Shown piece by piece: positions 49,748 through 61,125 of a DNA stretch of 64,000 bases (its first letter is position 1; every line of letters starts with the position of its first letter). The translations under genes and the position numbers were made by a program. The notes under the pieces were generated by a model. It worked only from the letters and a program-made list of their open reading frames with translations, did no database searches and had not been told where the DNA came from. This DNA is from Coenobita brevimanus. Taxonomy: Eukaryota; Arthropoda; Malacostraca; Decapoda; Coenobitidae. The DNA lies in assembly GCA_032717465.1 (NCBI GenBank), contig JAVRFU010003696.1:481979-545978 (forward strand). Reading direction: 5' to 3'.

Positions 49748-49964
49748 AGTCATGCGTGTGCCTGCACATCTCACCGCAATGCTCCGCCAACACCCACAAC
49801 ACTTTTCTCCTTAATTTCTTACCACAGAGAACTCTTACATTCCTGGATCTTTTCAAAAACTTGGTTCGACGTCGTTCTTACATATTATGAAGGAAAAAAA
49901 AGGTAACTGTTGATATAAATGTTCGTACAAAAACATTATATATAAACTGCGGGAGATATATTCT

Positions 49965-50175
49965 TTTCACATTCACTTGGCCCAGATTTTCGTTCTTTTG
50001 CAGCTGATTTCACGTAGTTCAGTGGCAGAAAGTACAATGCTATGGCTCTACAACCTTGCCTCAGCACTTCTTCGTGACCAGCATCATCTTCCAGTGTTCA
50101 TCTATTGCTACAACTCAGCATTCAGGACGGAAATAGGGGAGTTTTAGGCCAAGTTAGAGTAAAAAGAGTATAGTG
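49965..50175. mobile_element. MITE-2, complete copy
   Basis: Left TTCACTTGGCCCAGATTTTC, core CAGTGGCAGAAAGTACAATG and TTCTTCGTGACCAGCATC, right TTTTAGGCCAAGTTAGAGT. The ends are inverted repeats. Confidence 0.85.
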
Positions 50176-50209
50176 GACAATATTCATAGTCTTGCCTTGG
50201 TTAGAGTGT

Positions 50210-50210
50210 G

Positions 50211-50252
<42 letters not shown>

Positions 50253-50285
50253 CTTTCCCCACCATCAAGTCCTACCTTAGAATAC

Positions 50286-50329
<44 letters not shown>

Positions 50330-50603
50330 AATTTTATCAGTGTGACGTGTGCGTGTGTGTAGCCATGTGAGTATATTTCACGTACATGTGTAGGTGTGTA
50401 AGTATAAACAGTCTTATCAGTATGACGTGTGTGCGTGTGTGTATGTGACGTACATGTGTAGGTGTGTATGTGAGTGTGTTTGACGTATATGTGTTGGTGT
50501 CTATGCGTGTGTATGTACTGTACGTGTATGCTTCGTGATGTGTGTGTGTTTATGTATGTATATATGTATGTAGTGTGTACACATTTGTGATATATGTATG
50601 TAG

Positions 50604-50654
<51 letters not shown>

Positions 50655-50872
50655 GTGTGCATGTATATATGAAGTGTTTGCGTGTGCGTATGAAGTTGTG
50701 CGTGTGTATGAAGTGTGTGCGTGTGTATGAAGTGTGTGCGTGTGTGTATGTAGTGTGTGCGTGTGTATGTATGTATGTACGTATGTAGGTGTATACACGT
50801 TATCTTATAGCTCTACATTTTCATACAATTAGGCACTTGAGAGAGAGAGAGAGAGAGAGGAAGGCCGTTTAC

Positions 50873-50928
<56 letters not shown>

Positions 50929-50961
50929 TGTGTGTGTACGTTTTTGAATTGTCATCCATCC

Positions 50962-51050
<89 letters not shown>

Positions 51051-51112
51051 TAGAGACAGAGAGAGAGAGAGAGACAGAGAGAGAGAGACAGACAGACAGA
51101 GGAAGGCCTTTG

Positions 51113-51147
<35 letters not shown>

Positions 51148-51195
51148 ATCAGTATTGAGGCTGGGCAGTTACAGCAAATTGAAGAACGTGGGCAA
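50210..51195. repeat. Microsatellite cluster: (CA)n, (TG)n, (GA)n, (CAGA)n
   Basis: (CA)n 50214-50250, (TG)n 50288-50328, the duplicated GT module 50451-50600, (TG)n 50606-50652, (GA)n 50837-50858, (TG)n 50876-50936, (GA)n 50963-51030, (CAGA)n to 51110 and (TG)n 51115-51143. Confidence 0.95.
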
Positions 51196-51600
51196 GTAGG
51201 TAGGCAAGAATAAACGTAAGTAGGTAGGTAAGTAGGTAGATAAGGAGGTAGGCAAAGTAGGTAGGTATTTAGGTAGGTAGGTAGGTAGGTAGGTAGAATG
51301 GTAGGTAGGTAGACAGAGAAATGGGTGGGTAGGTAAGTAGGTTGATAGGTAGGTAAGTAGGTTGGTAGGTAGGTAAGTAGGTTGGTAGGTAGGTAGGCAG
51401 GTCGGTAGGTAGGCAAGAGTAAAGTAGGTAGATAGGTCAGTAGGTAGGTAAGTAGGCAGGAAGGTAGGTAAGTAGATAAATAGGTAGGTAGGCTGGTAGG
51501 TAAGTAGATACGAAGGTAGGTAGGTAAGTAAGTTAGTAGATATGTAGGCAGGACGGTAGGTAGGCCATTAGTATGTATATATGGAGATACCTAATAGACA
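51196..51600. repeat. (TAGG)n degenerate array
   Basis: About 400 bp of GTAGGTAG/GTAAGTAG tetramers. Confidence 0.95.
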
Positions 51601-51960
51601 ACAGACAGACAGACAGACAGACAGGATGAAAGGAAGGAGGGAAGGAAGAAAGAAAGAAATGAAGGAAGGAAGGAAGGAAGGAAAAAAGGAAGGAAGGAAT
51701 TAGGGAAGGAAGGAAGGAAGGAAGGAAAGAAGGAAGAAATGAATGAATGAATGAATGAATGAAGGAAGGAAGAAAGGAATGAATGAATGAAGGAAGGAAA
51801 GTAGGAAGGAAGGAAGGAAAAAAGGAAGGAGGGAAGGAAGGAGGGAAGGAAGGAAGGAAGGAAGGAGGGAAGGAAGGAAGGAAGGAGGGAAGGAAGGAGG
51901 GAAGGAAAGAAGGAGGGAATTAAGGAAGGAAGGAAGGAAGCAGGAAGTAAGGAGGAAGAG
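51600..51960. repeat. (GGAA)n/(GAAT)n array
   Basis: Mostly GAAG tetramers with an ATGA subarray near 51735-51790. Short (CAGA)n at the left. Confidence 0.95.
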
Positions 51961-52079
51961 AAAATGATTAAGGGAGAGGAGGGGGGGGGTGAAGGAGACG
52001 GACTGGGGACGCGCCAGACGAGAGAATATGATACGTCAGGCGCGTCCCCAGCCCGTCCCTTCTGGCCTCTCGTCCCCAG

Positions 52080-52195
52080 CCACTCTGTTTGTCTGTCTGT
52101 CTGTCTGTCTCTCTGTCTCTTTCTGTCTGTCTGTCTGTCTGTCTCTGTCTCTGTCTGTCTGTCTGTCTGTCTCTGTCTCTCTCTCTCTCTCTCCC
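52080..52195. repeat. (CTGT)n/(CT)n array
   Basis: CTGT tetramers interspersed with CTCT, following a unique 120-bp GC-rich stretch. Confidence 0.95.
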
Positions 52196-52239
52196 CCACG
52201 TGTCTTCACTGCCTGAGCTTCTGTAGGGACAAGATAGGT

Positions 52240-53272
52240 AGGCAGGTAGGGTAGGGTAGAGCAGGGTAGAGTAGGGTAGGGTAGGGTAGGGTAGGGTAGT
52301 GTAGGGTATGGTAGGGTAGGGTAGTGTAGGGTATGGTAGGGTAGGGTAGTGTAGGGCAGGGTAGGGTAGTGTAGGGTAGAGTAGGGTAGGGTAGGGTAAG
52401 GTAGTGTAGTGTAGGGTAGGGTAAGGTAGTGTAGGGTAGGGTAAGGTAGGGTAGGGTAGTGTAGGGTAGGGTAGGGTAGGGTAGGGTAGGGTAGTGTAGG
52501 GTAGGGTAGGGTAGGGTAAGGTAGGGTAATGTAGGTTAGGGCTGGGTAGGGTAGGGTAGTGTAGGGTAGGGTAGGGTAGTGTAGGGTAGGGTAGGGTAGT
52601 GTAGGGTAGGGTAGTGTAGGGTAGGGTAGGGTAGTGTAGGGTAGGGTAGGGTAGTGTAGGGTAGGGTAAAGTAGGGTAGGGTAGGGTAGGGTAGGGTAGG
52701 GTAGGGTAGGGTAGTGTAGGGTAGGGTAGGGTAGGGTAGGGTAAGGTAGGGTAATGTAGGTTAGGGCTGGGTAGGGTAGTGTAGTGTAGGGTAGGGTAGG
52801 GTAGTGTAGGGTAGGGTAGTGTAGGTTAGGGTAGGGTACTGTAGGGTAGGGTAGGGTAGGGTAGGGTAGGGTAGGGTAGGGTAGGGTAGTGTAGGGTAGG
52901 GTAGTGTAGGTTAGGGCTGGGTAGGGTAGGGTAGGGTAGTGTAGGGTAGGGTAGTGTAGGTTAGGGTAGGGTAGTGTAGGGTAGGGTAGTGTAGGGTAGG
53001 GTAGAGTAGTGTAGGGTAGGGTAGGGTAGTGTAGGTTAGGGCTGGGTAGGGTAGGGTAGGGTAGGGTAGGGTAGGGTAGGGTAGGGTCGGGTAGGGTAGG
53101 GTAAGGCTGGGTAGGGTAAGGTAGGGTAGGGTAGGGTAGGGTAGTGTAGGGTAGGGTAGGGTGGGGTAGGGTAGTGTACTGCAGGGTAGTGTAGGGTAGG
53201 GTAGTGTAGGGTAGGGCTGAGTAGAGTAGGGTAGGGTAGGGTAGGGTAGGGCAGGGCAGGGCAGGGTAGTCA
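52240..53272. repeat. (TAGGG)n pentanucleotide satellite, about 1 kb
   Basis: About 200 pentamers, mostly GTAGG/GTAGT. A distinctive variant GTAGGTTAGGGCTGG recurs near 52530, 52757, 52907 and 53032, spaced 225, 150 and 125 bp, showing higher-order duplication. The unit is one base from the arthropod telomere pentamer TTAGG. Confidence 0.95.
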
Positions 53273-53410
53273 GTAAAGGTAGATTAGCTTTGGTCTGGTA
53301 GATTTAGGTAAGCTTACAGTTAGATAAATAGAAGGTTAGACGTGGATGATATTTTGATTATGAACTCTGATACACACAGGTCTTTTGGCCTCTCTCTCTC
53401 TCTCTCTCTC

Positions 53411-53628
53411 TAGCCAGACGCCTTAGTCCCGTATGGGGTGGCCACAAACAAATCACCTCCATGTCGCACTGTCCCCACCCATTTCGCTGCCATTCCCCCA
53501 ACTTACACCCCCCTCTCTCATACACCTCTCTGCTTCACCCCTCCATCTCTTCCTCGGTCTCCCTCTCCCTCTCCCCTCCTCCACCTCACCCACATCACTC
53601 TCCTAGTTAATCTCACATTCATTATGTA
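53411..53628 (-). mobile_element. RTE-like LINE (family F), 5'-truncated 3' end
   Basis: Plus-strand AGCCAGACGCCTTAGTCCCG and GGGGTGGCCACAAACAAATC are the reversed conserved tail. It continues into the antisense of the post-RT domain and stops at about 53628. Confidence 0.82.
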
Positions 53629-53638
53629 AGTATCATTG

Positions 53639-53720
<82 letters not shown>

Positions 53721-53752
53721 TTTATGTATACGAGTGTAGGAAAGGGGACTTT

Positions 53753-53790
<38 letters not shown>
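53639..53790. repeat. (TG)n(AG)n and (TG)n microsatellites
   Basis: Two TG tracts separated by GA repeats and 40 bp of unique DNA. Confidence 0.97.
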
Positions 53791-53817
53791 GAGTGACGTG
53801 TGGCAGTGTTAAGTTGC

Positions 53818-54000
53818 CTATCTATCAATCTATCATTCCATCCATCCATCCAACCATCCATCCATCTATCAATCTATCAACCATCCATACATCCACCCAT
53901 CCTTCCATCCATCTATCTATTTATCCATCTACCTATCAATCTATCCATTCATCTATCCATCCATCCATCCATCTATCTGTCTATCTATCTATCTATCTAA
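53818..54000. repeat. (ATCC)n/(ATCT)n array
   Basis: CATC/TATC tetramers with interruptions. Confidence 0.95.
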
Positions 54001-54159
54001 TCTAACAGGCGAAATATTACTTAGCTTTTAACGCAGGTAAGTGATGGCTGACTAGGTTACTGACTGGCTTACTGACTGGCTGGCTGACTGGCTTTCCCCT
54101 GACTTTCTTCATGGCTTGCTGTGGAATTCCTTCAGTTCCTTACGTCTATCTGTCGACAA

Positions 54160-54320
54160 GAAGAAGAAGAAGAACCACCACCACCACCAATCATCATCAT
54201 CAATCATCAATCATCATCATCATCAATCATCATCATTAGTATTGTTGTTATTATTATTATTTTTTTATTATTATTATTATTAACATTATTATTATTATTA
54301 TTATTATGATAATGATGATG
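54160..54320. repeat. (CAT)n and (ATT)n microsatellites
   Basis: Trinucleotide repeats directly preceding a LINE copy. Confidence 0.93.
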
Positions 54321-54329
54321 ATGTTGATG

Positions 54330-55260
54330 ATGGTAGTGAAGCATGTGTAAGGGAAAATGGGCATCTGAGTGAATGGTTCACGATTGGTGTGGGCGTGCGA
54401 CAAGGTTGTGTGATGTCCCCATGGTTGTTCAATATATATATGGATGGGGTGATGAGAGAAGTAAAAACACGAGTAATGGAGAGAGGGATGGCGTTGGTAA
54501 TGAATGGTGATGGATGGAATATCTTAAATTTGTTGTATGCTAATGATGCAGTACTGCTTGCAAATACCGAACAAGAACTTGGTTGGCTAGTGCAGAGTTT
54601 TGCAGATGTCTGTGACTGTCGTGCCTTGAAAGTAAATATAGAAAAGAGTAAAGTGATGGTTATTGAGAAAGAAGGTGACTCCCAGTGTGATGTTACAGTG
54701 AATGGAGAAAGACTGCAATTGGTGAGAGAGTTCAAGTACCTGGGTACAGTGATAGAAAAGAGAGGAAAATGTGCAAAAAAAGTGGAAAGTCAAGTGACAC
54801 AAGGAAGTAAAGAAGCTGGTGCTATTAAGACCTTGATAACAAACAGAGGCTTGAGTGTTGCAGCTGTGCGAGGCTAACATGAAGAAGTGTTCGTGCCAAC
54901 TTTAACATATGGATGTGAGAGTATGGTGTGGCATGAAAATGAAAAGTCAAGAGTGAGAGCGGTAGAGATGGGACTGCTGAGGATTGTATGTGGAGTACAG
55001 AGAGTGGATAGGATACAAAATAATGATTCGTGAACAATGTGGAGTAAGGAAGTCTGTGGACACCAGAGTCAGAGAGAGTGCACTGAGATGGTATGGTCAT
55101 ATGGAGAGAATGGATAACAATAGAGTGATGCAAAAGGTATATCTGAGCAAATCTGAAGAAGGGAGGAGGCGAGGTAGGCCAAGGAGAAGGTGGAGGGGTA
55201 TGGTGGATGAGTGTGTGAGGAAGAAAGGTATGGAAGTCAGTGAGGCTAGGTAACTGACAG
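54330..55260 (+). mobile_element. RTE-like LINE (family G), RT to C-terminus
   Basis: [20 protein letters not shown] (RT block), LLYANDAVLLANTEQELGWL (catalytic YADD changed to YAND), KVNIEKSKVMV and EFKYLGTVIEKRG, then after a stop YGCES, and [14 protein letters not shown] and GRPRRRWRGMVD. The loss of one catalytic aspartate and a frameshift near 54880 make it inactive. A 3' UTR-like stretch may run to about 55640. Confidence 0.87.
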
Positions 55261-55809
55261 GAGATCAAGCTGGCTTGATGAATGTTGTGAGAAGCTCATG
55301 ATCAGGGATTTGGCACCCCTTTTTAACGTGATAGCATCCAGAGTGATTATATTGGATACGTTTATGTGAACCTACAGAGTGTGGTGAATGTTTTTAACGT
55401 ATCAGATAGATCCAGGATTCTGGAGGCTTGAATGATGAGTGAATGGAAGCATGGACCATTGTACTGGGCAAATTTGGGCTGTCTAGACATTGCTGCTCCT
55501 CACCCTGCCCTAGGGTGGGAAAAGAGGTCCGGATGATACTGACTTTCAGTTATCTGCCATCACAATATACGGCTGAAGGCAGTATCTGGTGCTGCTGGCT
55601 CAGCTCTGTTAAAGCAATATCATTCATGGGAAAGTTTTTAGGATAGAGGGTCGACAGGGATAGTAACACAGTATCCTGCTCGACGCTGAATGTCGAGCCG
55701 ATGGAGGGTATTATGCAATATTTGGTGTTTCACTTTATTTGGCATAGGGCTTGGCTGAATTATGCGGGATAATTGAAAGTTTACTGTACACATTTACAGT
55801 CACACTCTT

Positions 55810-56225
55810 CAGCCAGTCATCTGGAACAACACACTGATATATAATTGAGTTTTTCAAATCAGCAACTAAACCCACTCATATATATCTCCTGAGGCCTTCA
55901 GCTTTTCAGCAGTAAATCCAGAAACACCCACCACCTTCCCCAACTGCATATTGCCTATCGCTCTGCTCCCAGTATCAGCATCAATCAAAGTTCAAGGGCC
56001 AAACTTTGGATCTGTTGACTCTAAACTTTCCCTGTTCCAGTCAGACTCCTCATTCAGCAAACAGTTATAATGCTCTCTCCAGGGATCTTTAATATCTTCA
56101 CTGTCTACCATTACCATTTTTTCATCATTCTTCATATACTGCTTACCTATGATATCCCCGTTTTCCTTTTTTGTCTGATTTTCTACCTTAAATACCACGT
56201 TCTTCCTTTTCAGATGAATAATGTT
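55810..56225 (-). mobile_element. RTE-like LINE (family I), fragment before the RT core
   Basis: Minus strand: WREHYNCLLNEESDW and, after a frame change, GNMQLGKVVGVSGFTAEKLK, the linker and first RT block of RTE-type LINE proteins. Both sides are truncated. Confidence 0.75.
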
Positions 56226-56424
56226 GGCAGTGATGATGATGATGATGATGTTTTTTACAATTGACAAATATGATCACATGCTTTTATGACTGTAACATTT
56301 AGCACATTTTTTTCATTGGTGTTTTTCACTGCTACATTGCCCATTTTTCTGTATGTTCATTTCCTCACTTATATGATTGCTAGAACACTAAATTCATTAA
56401 AAAATCATTTATTATACAATCCAT

Positions 56425-57000
56425 CCACCCATCCATCATCCAATCCTACATTGCCCCTTGAGGAGTGTAGGAGCCCGGGGCTAGGCAGTTGGTCCTGACA
56501 TTTAAGATGAGAGTGACCAGCCTCACTCATCCCTGAATGGCACTACATGAGCAATCAACCCCAACCACCCCCTGGATATAAACCTTCACCGCTCAACCCC
56601 AATCACCCCTTGGATATAAACCTTCACCGGCTCAATTTGACTGGAGTGCAATAATTACCCACAAAACCACCAGGAGCCAAAATTTGGTTATATGGTTACC
56701 ACCCAGTGTAGTAAATGATTTCCTGGTGTACAGGAAACCATCTGGCTTGTCACTCAGTGTAGAGTCACCCACAGGCAGAAGGAAGAGGAAAGAATGAAGG
56801 AAAGAAAGACAGGAGTGTAAAGTTACCCATAGGCAGAAAGACAAGGAAAGAATGAAGGAATGGAAGACAGAAGAGGATGGAAGGAAAGAAGGATGGAGGA
56901 GAGGAAAGGGCAGACACCCAACAGCAGCACTACACTGAGTTAGTGGATGGTGAGCATTCCCACCCACTTTCAAAAATGCATCCCATTCATATAATGATGG
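56425..57000 (-). repeat. Interspersed repeat R1, inverted copy
   Basis: Shares with 57297-57745 (inverted) the blocks CCTGGTGTACAGGAAACCAT, GTCACTCAGTGTAGAGTCAC, TGGATATAAACCTTCACC and the GATGGATGG-type tail. A 50-bp internal piece (CAACCCCAATCACCCCTTGG type) is duplicated here. Confidence 0.75.
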
Positions 57001-57296
57001 CATGCTGTTGATAAATAAGTAGACATTTTGTTCACCACAATAACATTCCTCTGTAGGCATAAATTTATAAAACTGCATTTTTCTTTTCTCCATCCAGTTG
57101 ACACTACATCAAACTCAGTCTGTAACTTGCTTAACATCATACATGTACCATGTCCACTAACAATACAGAATATATAGAAGAGAATGCATAATACATGAAT
57201 ATTATAACCTCTTTCATGTTGTCTCTATATCAGAAAGGGTGTACTCAGGGTGTGTGTGAAGTTGAAGGGTGTATTATTATTATTTGTATTATTATT

Positions 57297-57745
57297 ATTA
57301 TTATTATGTAGTAGGTGGGGGCACTCACCATCCACTCATTCAGTGTAATGCTGCTCGCAGGTGCCAGCCCTTTCCTCTCCTCCTTCCTTCTTTCCATCCT
57401 ACCTTTTCTGTCCTTCTTTCTTTCCTCTTCCTTCGGTCTGCGGGTGACTCTACATTGAGTGACAAGCCAAATGATTTCCTGTACACCAGGAAGCCAAATG
57501 CTGCACTTGGTGGTAACTATATAACCAGATTATGGCGCCTGTGGTTTAGTTGGTAATTAAGGCGCTCCAATCAGATTGAGCCGATGGAAATTTATATCCA
57601 AGGGATGGTTGGGGTTTATTGCTCATGTAATGCCACTCAGGGATGAGTGCGACCAGTCACACTCATCATCAATGTCAGGACCAACCTGCCTTGCCCCGGG
57701 CTCCTACTCTCCTCTTGGGGCAACACAGGATTAGATGATGGATGG
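57297..57745 (+). repeat. Interspersed repeat R1, direct copy
   Basis: Same repeat as above in forward orientation, ending in GATGATGGATGG and flanked by (ATT)n on both sides. A GTGGTTTAGTTGGTAATTAA stretch resembles a tRNA A box, so R1 may be SINE-like, but no B box was identified. Confidence 0.7.
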
Positions 57746-57825
57746 ATTATTATTATTATTATTATTATTACATGATTGGATGATGGATGGATGGATTATT
57801 ATTATTATTATTATTATTATTATCA

Positions 57826-58541
57826 TGATAGAGAAGTTAGAAGGAGAGTGGAAGATAAAAATGGTAGATTGATGGTGGAGAGGGGAGAAAAAGTGAGTAG
57901 ATGGAGAGAACACTTTAAGGAACTGTTCAACACAGAGAATGAAAGTAATATGAGTATTAGTGGCTTGGGAGTGGCTGGGAGCAGGAGGTAGGTGAGAAGG
58001 GAGGAAGAGATCAGTAGGATGGAAGTAGTGGAAGCAATGAAGTAAGTAAAAATGGTGAAAGCTCTAGGAATTGATGAGGTGTGTGGTGAAATGCTAAAGC
58101 ATGGGGAAGAGATAGTAGTGAAATGGATATGGAAGATGTGAAGATTGGCTTGGTAGGAAGATAGAATCCTAGAGGATTGTAAGTCATGTATAATTTTTCC
58201 CCTGTACAAAGGAAAAGGTGAAAAAGAAGTGTGTATCAATCATAGGGGTATTTGTGTAATAGGAACAGTATATGGTAGGATGTTTACTGACAGAGTTAGA
58301 GAAATAACAGAGGAATAAGTTGGAGAAGAAGAGGGAGATTTTAGGAAGGGAAGAGGTTGTGTAAATCAGGTACTCATCCTTAGGTCTTTAGTGGAAAAGT
58401 TTCTAGGGAAGGGAAAGAAGTTGTATGCAGCCTTCATGGATTTGGAGAAGGTATATGACAGAATGGATACACATAGCATGTGGAAAATATTAAAAATATA
58501 CAGTAAAAGTCCTGCAATCTGAATGACAGGGGACTGACGGT

Positions 58542-58574
<33 letters not shown>

Positions 58575-59978
58575 CTATTGAGAGGGACCTCAGAAAACAT
58601 TAGAAATATGTACATGATCATTAAATAAACACTTAATATAATATGGGTCATTGTTTTACTCGCTGGAAATGCATAAAGGTGTAGCTGAATAGTTGCAGGC
58701 AGTTATTCCAAGTCCAAGAGCAAGTCCAAGCCAGATAAATCCTTTGATAAAGCCCAGACAAAGCCCAGAGAAAAAATTCACTTGATTTACTTAGTTTTCA
58801 CTCAGTTCACTAAACAGTAACTTACTGTAATTCACTTAATACACTTATATTTATTACTGCATTTAAAATTATCTGCCAGCTCAAAAAATTTGGAGTATTG
58901 GGATATTCAGATTATTGGTGGCTGGATTAAAGGACTTTTACTTAATAGAGTAAATGGGAAGCTGCTGAATGCTGTGAAGAATATGTATGAGGGTGCTAAG
59001 GCTGCAGTGCGTGTGGATGGTGAACTAAGTGAATTTTTCTATCTGAATGTTGGATTCAAACAGGGATGTGTCATGACTCCATCATTGTTCAATCTGTATA
59101 TGGATAGGATTATAAAAGAGATGCAAGGTAGGGCAGTGAATACTGGTGCAGCCCTAATGAGAGAGAGCAGCATTTGGAAACTTCCTGTTCTGTTGTTTGC
59201 AGATAATACCGGTACTGTATTGTTAAGAAAAGACAAAGGGGAACTGCAAGGCTTGGTGAAAGAGTTTGGGAAAGCGTATAAGAAATGGAATCTAAAGGTG
59301 AACATAGGGAAAAGTAAAGTTATGGTCTTGGAGAGAAATGAAGTCACTGAATGGTCTGTGAGGTTGGATGATGTGGAAATGGAAAATGTGAGTCTGTTTA
59401 AGTACAGTGTGATGAGTAACAGTGGAAGTTTGGAGGATGAAGTGCTTCAAAGGGTACAACAGGGAAGAAAGGTTGCTGGTGCTTTGAAAACGGTGATAAA
59501 AAATAGAGAAGTGAGCATGGAAGTAAAAAAGCCGCTCCATGAGAGTATTGTGAAACCTGCTGTAACATATGGAAGCAAAGCTTGTGCCTTGTTGGAAGGA
59601 CACAAGTCAAGCGTGACAGCAGTGGAAATGAGTTATCTGAGAGGAGCATGTGGAGTTACATGGAGAGACAGACAAATGAGGAAGTGAAGAAGCATTGTGG
59701 TGTGGTACACTGGCCATGTGGAAACAATGGAGAGTGAGAGACTAATGAGGAGAGTGTATGTGAGTGAGGTGGAGGAGGGGAGAGGGAGGAGGAGGCCAAG
59801 AATGAGATGGAGGGATGGAATAGAGAGGTATATGAGAGGGGTGTGTGAGCTGAGGGGAGGGCAGTGAAATGGCAAGGGACAGGGTGACGTGGAAGTGATT
59901 TGTTTGTGGCTACCCTTTACGGGATCACAGCGACTGGGAGTTGATAGATAGGTAGATAGATTATTATTAGTAGCAGTA
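57826..59978 (+). mobile_element. RTE-like LINE (family F), longest copy, split by a DNA transposon
   Basis: Begins REVRRRVEDKNGRLM and EKVSRWREHFKELFN, then IIFPLYKGKGEKEV, a degraded first RT block, and FMDLEKVYDRMD. A pogo/Tigger-like element (58501-58942) interrupts it. The RT resumes with GFKQGCVMTPSLFNLYMDRI, VLLFADNTGTVLL (FADD changed to FADN) and KVNIGKSKVMVLERN. The post-RT part has GACGVTWRD. The conserved 3' end (GTGACGTGGAAGTGATTTG, GGCTACCCTTTACGGG) and GATAGATAGG tail follow. Catalytic change and stops: inactive. Confidence 0.9.
58501..58942. mobile_element. pogo/Tigger-like non-autonomous DNA transposon, copy 1
   Basis: Flanked by TA (58499-58500 and 58943-58944). The ends CAGTAAAAGTCCTGCAATC and, on the other strand, AGTAAAAGTCCTTTAATCC are terminal inverted repeats. 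Contains a long T-run (58543-58570). No transposase. Inserted inside the RT of LINE F. Confidence 0.88.
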
Positions 59979-60022
59979 GTATTAGTATTAGTATCAGTAT
60001 TGTTATTACTATTATTACAGTA

Positions 60023-60372
60023 CAGTAAATGTCCTCTAATACGAATCACATGGAACTGAGGGTCTTTTGATTGTTTTTTTTAGGACTATTAAGAGGGGCC
60101 TTTGAAAACATTTCAAATATGTACATGATCTTTAAATAAACACATATGTGATATGAATTATTGTTTTACTCACTGGAAATGCATAGAAGTGTAGATGAAT
60201 AGATGAAGGCACGTATATCCAAGTCCATGGGCAAGTCCAAACCAGATAAATCCTTAGATATAGCCCAGAAGAATTGGAAAAACACCAGAAAAAATAGAAA
60301 ATTTTTGCCTTGGCAAATTCTGAATATTGGGATTTTCGGATTATTGGTGGTCGGATTGGAGGACTTTTACTG
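60023..60372. mobile_element. pogo/Tigger-like non-autonomous DNA transposon, copy 2
   Basis: Flanked by TA (60021-60022 and 60373-60374). Ends CAGTAAATGTCCTCTAATAC and, reversed, CAGTAAAAGTCCTCCAATCC. The interior shares AAATATGTACATGATC, GTTTTACTCACTGGAAATGC and the end GGACTTTTACTG with copy 1. Confidence 0.88.
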
Positions 60373-60403
60373 TATTATTAATATTACTATTCTATCTATC
60401 CAT

Positions 60404-61125
60404 CTATCTATCTATTGCCAGATGGCTCAATCCCATAAGGGGTGACCACAAACAAATGGCCTCCGTGTCGCCCAGTCCCCCGCCATTTCACTGCCCTCCT
60501 CCTAGCTCAAAACCTCCTCTCTCATATACCTCTCCACTCCATCCCTCCATCTCATCCTCAGCTGCCCGCTCCCTCTCTCCCTCTCCCCTTCACTCACATA
60601 CACTCTCCTCATTAGTCTCTCACTCTCCATCCTCTCCACATGGCCAAACCACCCCAGTGTATTTCTCCTAACGCTCTCTATCACATCCACATCCACACCA
60701 CAGTGCTCTTTTACTTTCTTATTTGTCAGACTGTCTCTCCATGTAACCTCACATGCTCCTCTCAAATAACTCATTTCCATTGCCATCACTCATGACTTGT
60801 GTCCTTCCAACAAGGTCCAAGCTTCACTTCCATATGTTAGAGTTGGCATCACAATACAGTACTATCAAGCAGGCATTTTTTTTAAATATCATGCTCAGTT
60901 CCCTATTTCTTATCACTGCTTTCAAAGAACCAGCAACCTCTCTTCCTTGCTGCACCTTTTCAAGCACTTCATCCTCCAGACTCGCACCCTTACTCATCAC
61001 ACTACCCAAGTACTCGTGCTTAAATGCACTCACATTTTCCATTTCCTCGTCATCCTACCTCACGGTACATTCATTGACTTCATTCCTCTTGGAGACCATA
61101 AATTTATTCTTTCCTACATTATTAT
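60404..61125 (-). mobile_element. RTE-like LINE (family F), 3' part, left arm of inverted pair
   Basis: Minus strand: ENVSAFKHEYLGSVMSKGAS, EVLEKVQQGREVAGSLKAV, then [35 protein letters not shown] and the 3' end with GATA tail at 60404. Confidence 0.87.

Noticed and set aside
52240..53272. Chromosome end
   Set aside because: The unit is TAGGG, not TTAGG, and ordinary LINE-rich sequence continues on both sides.
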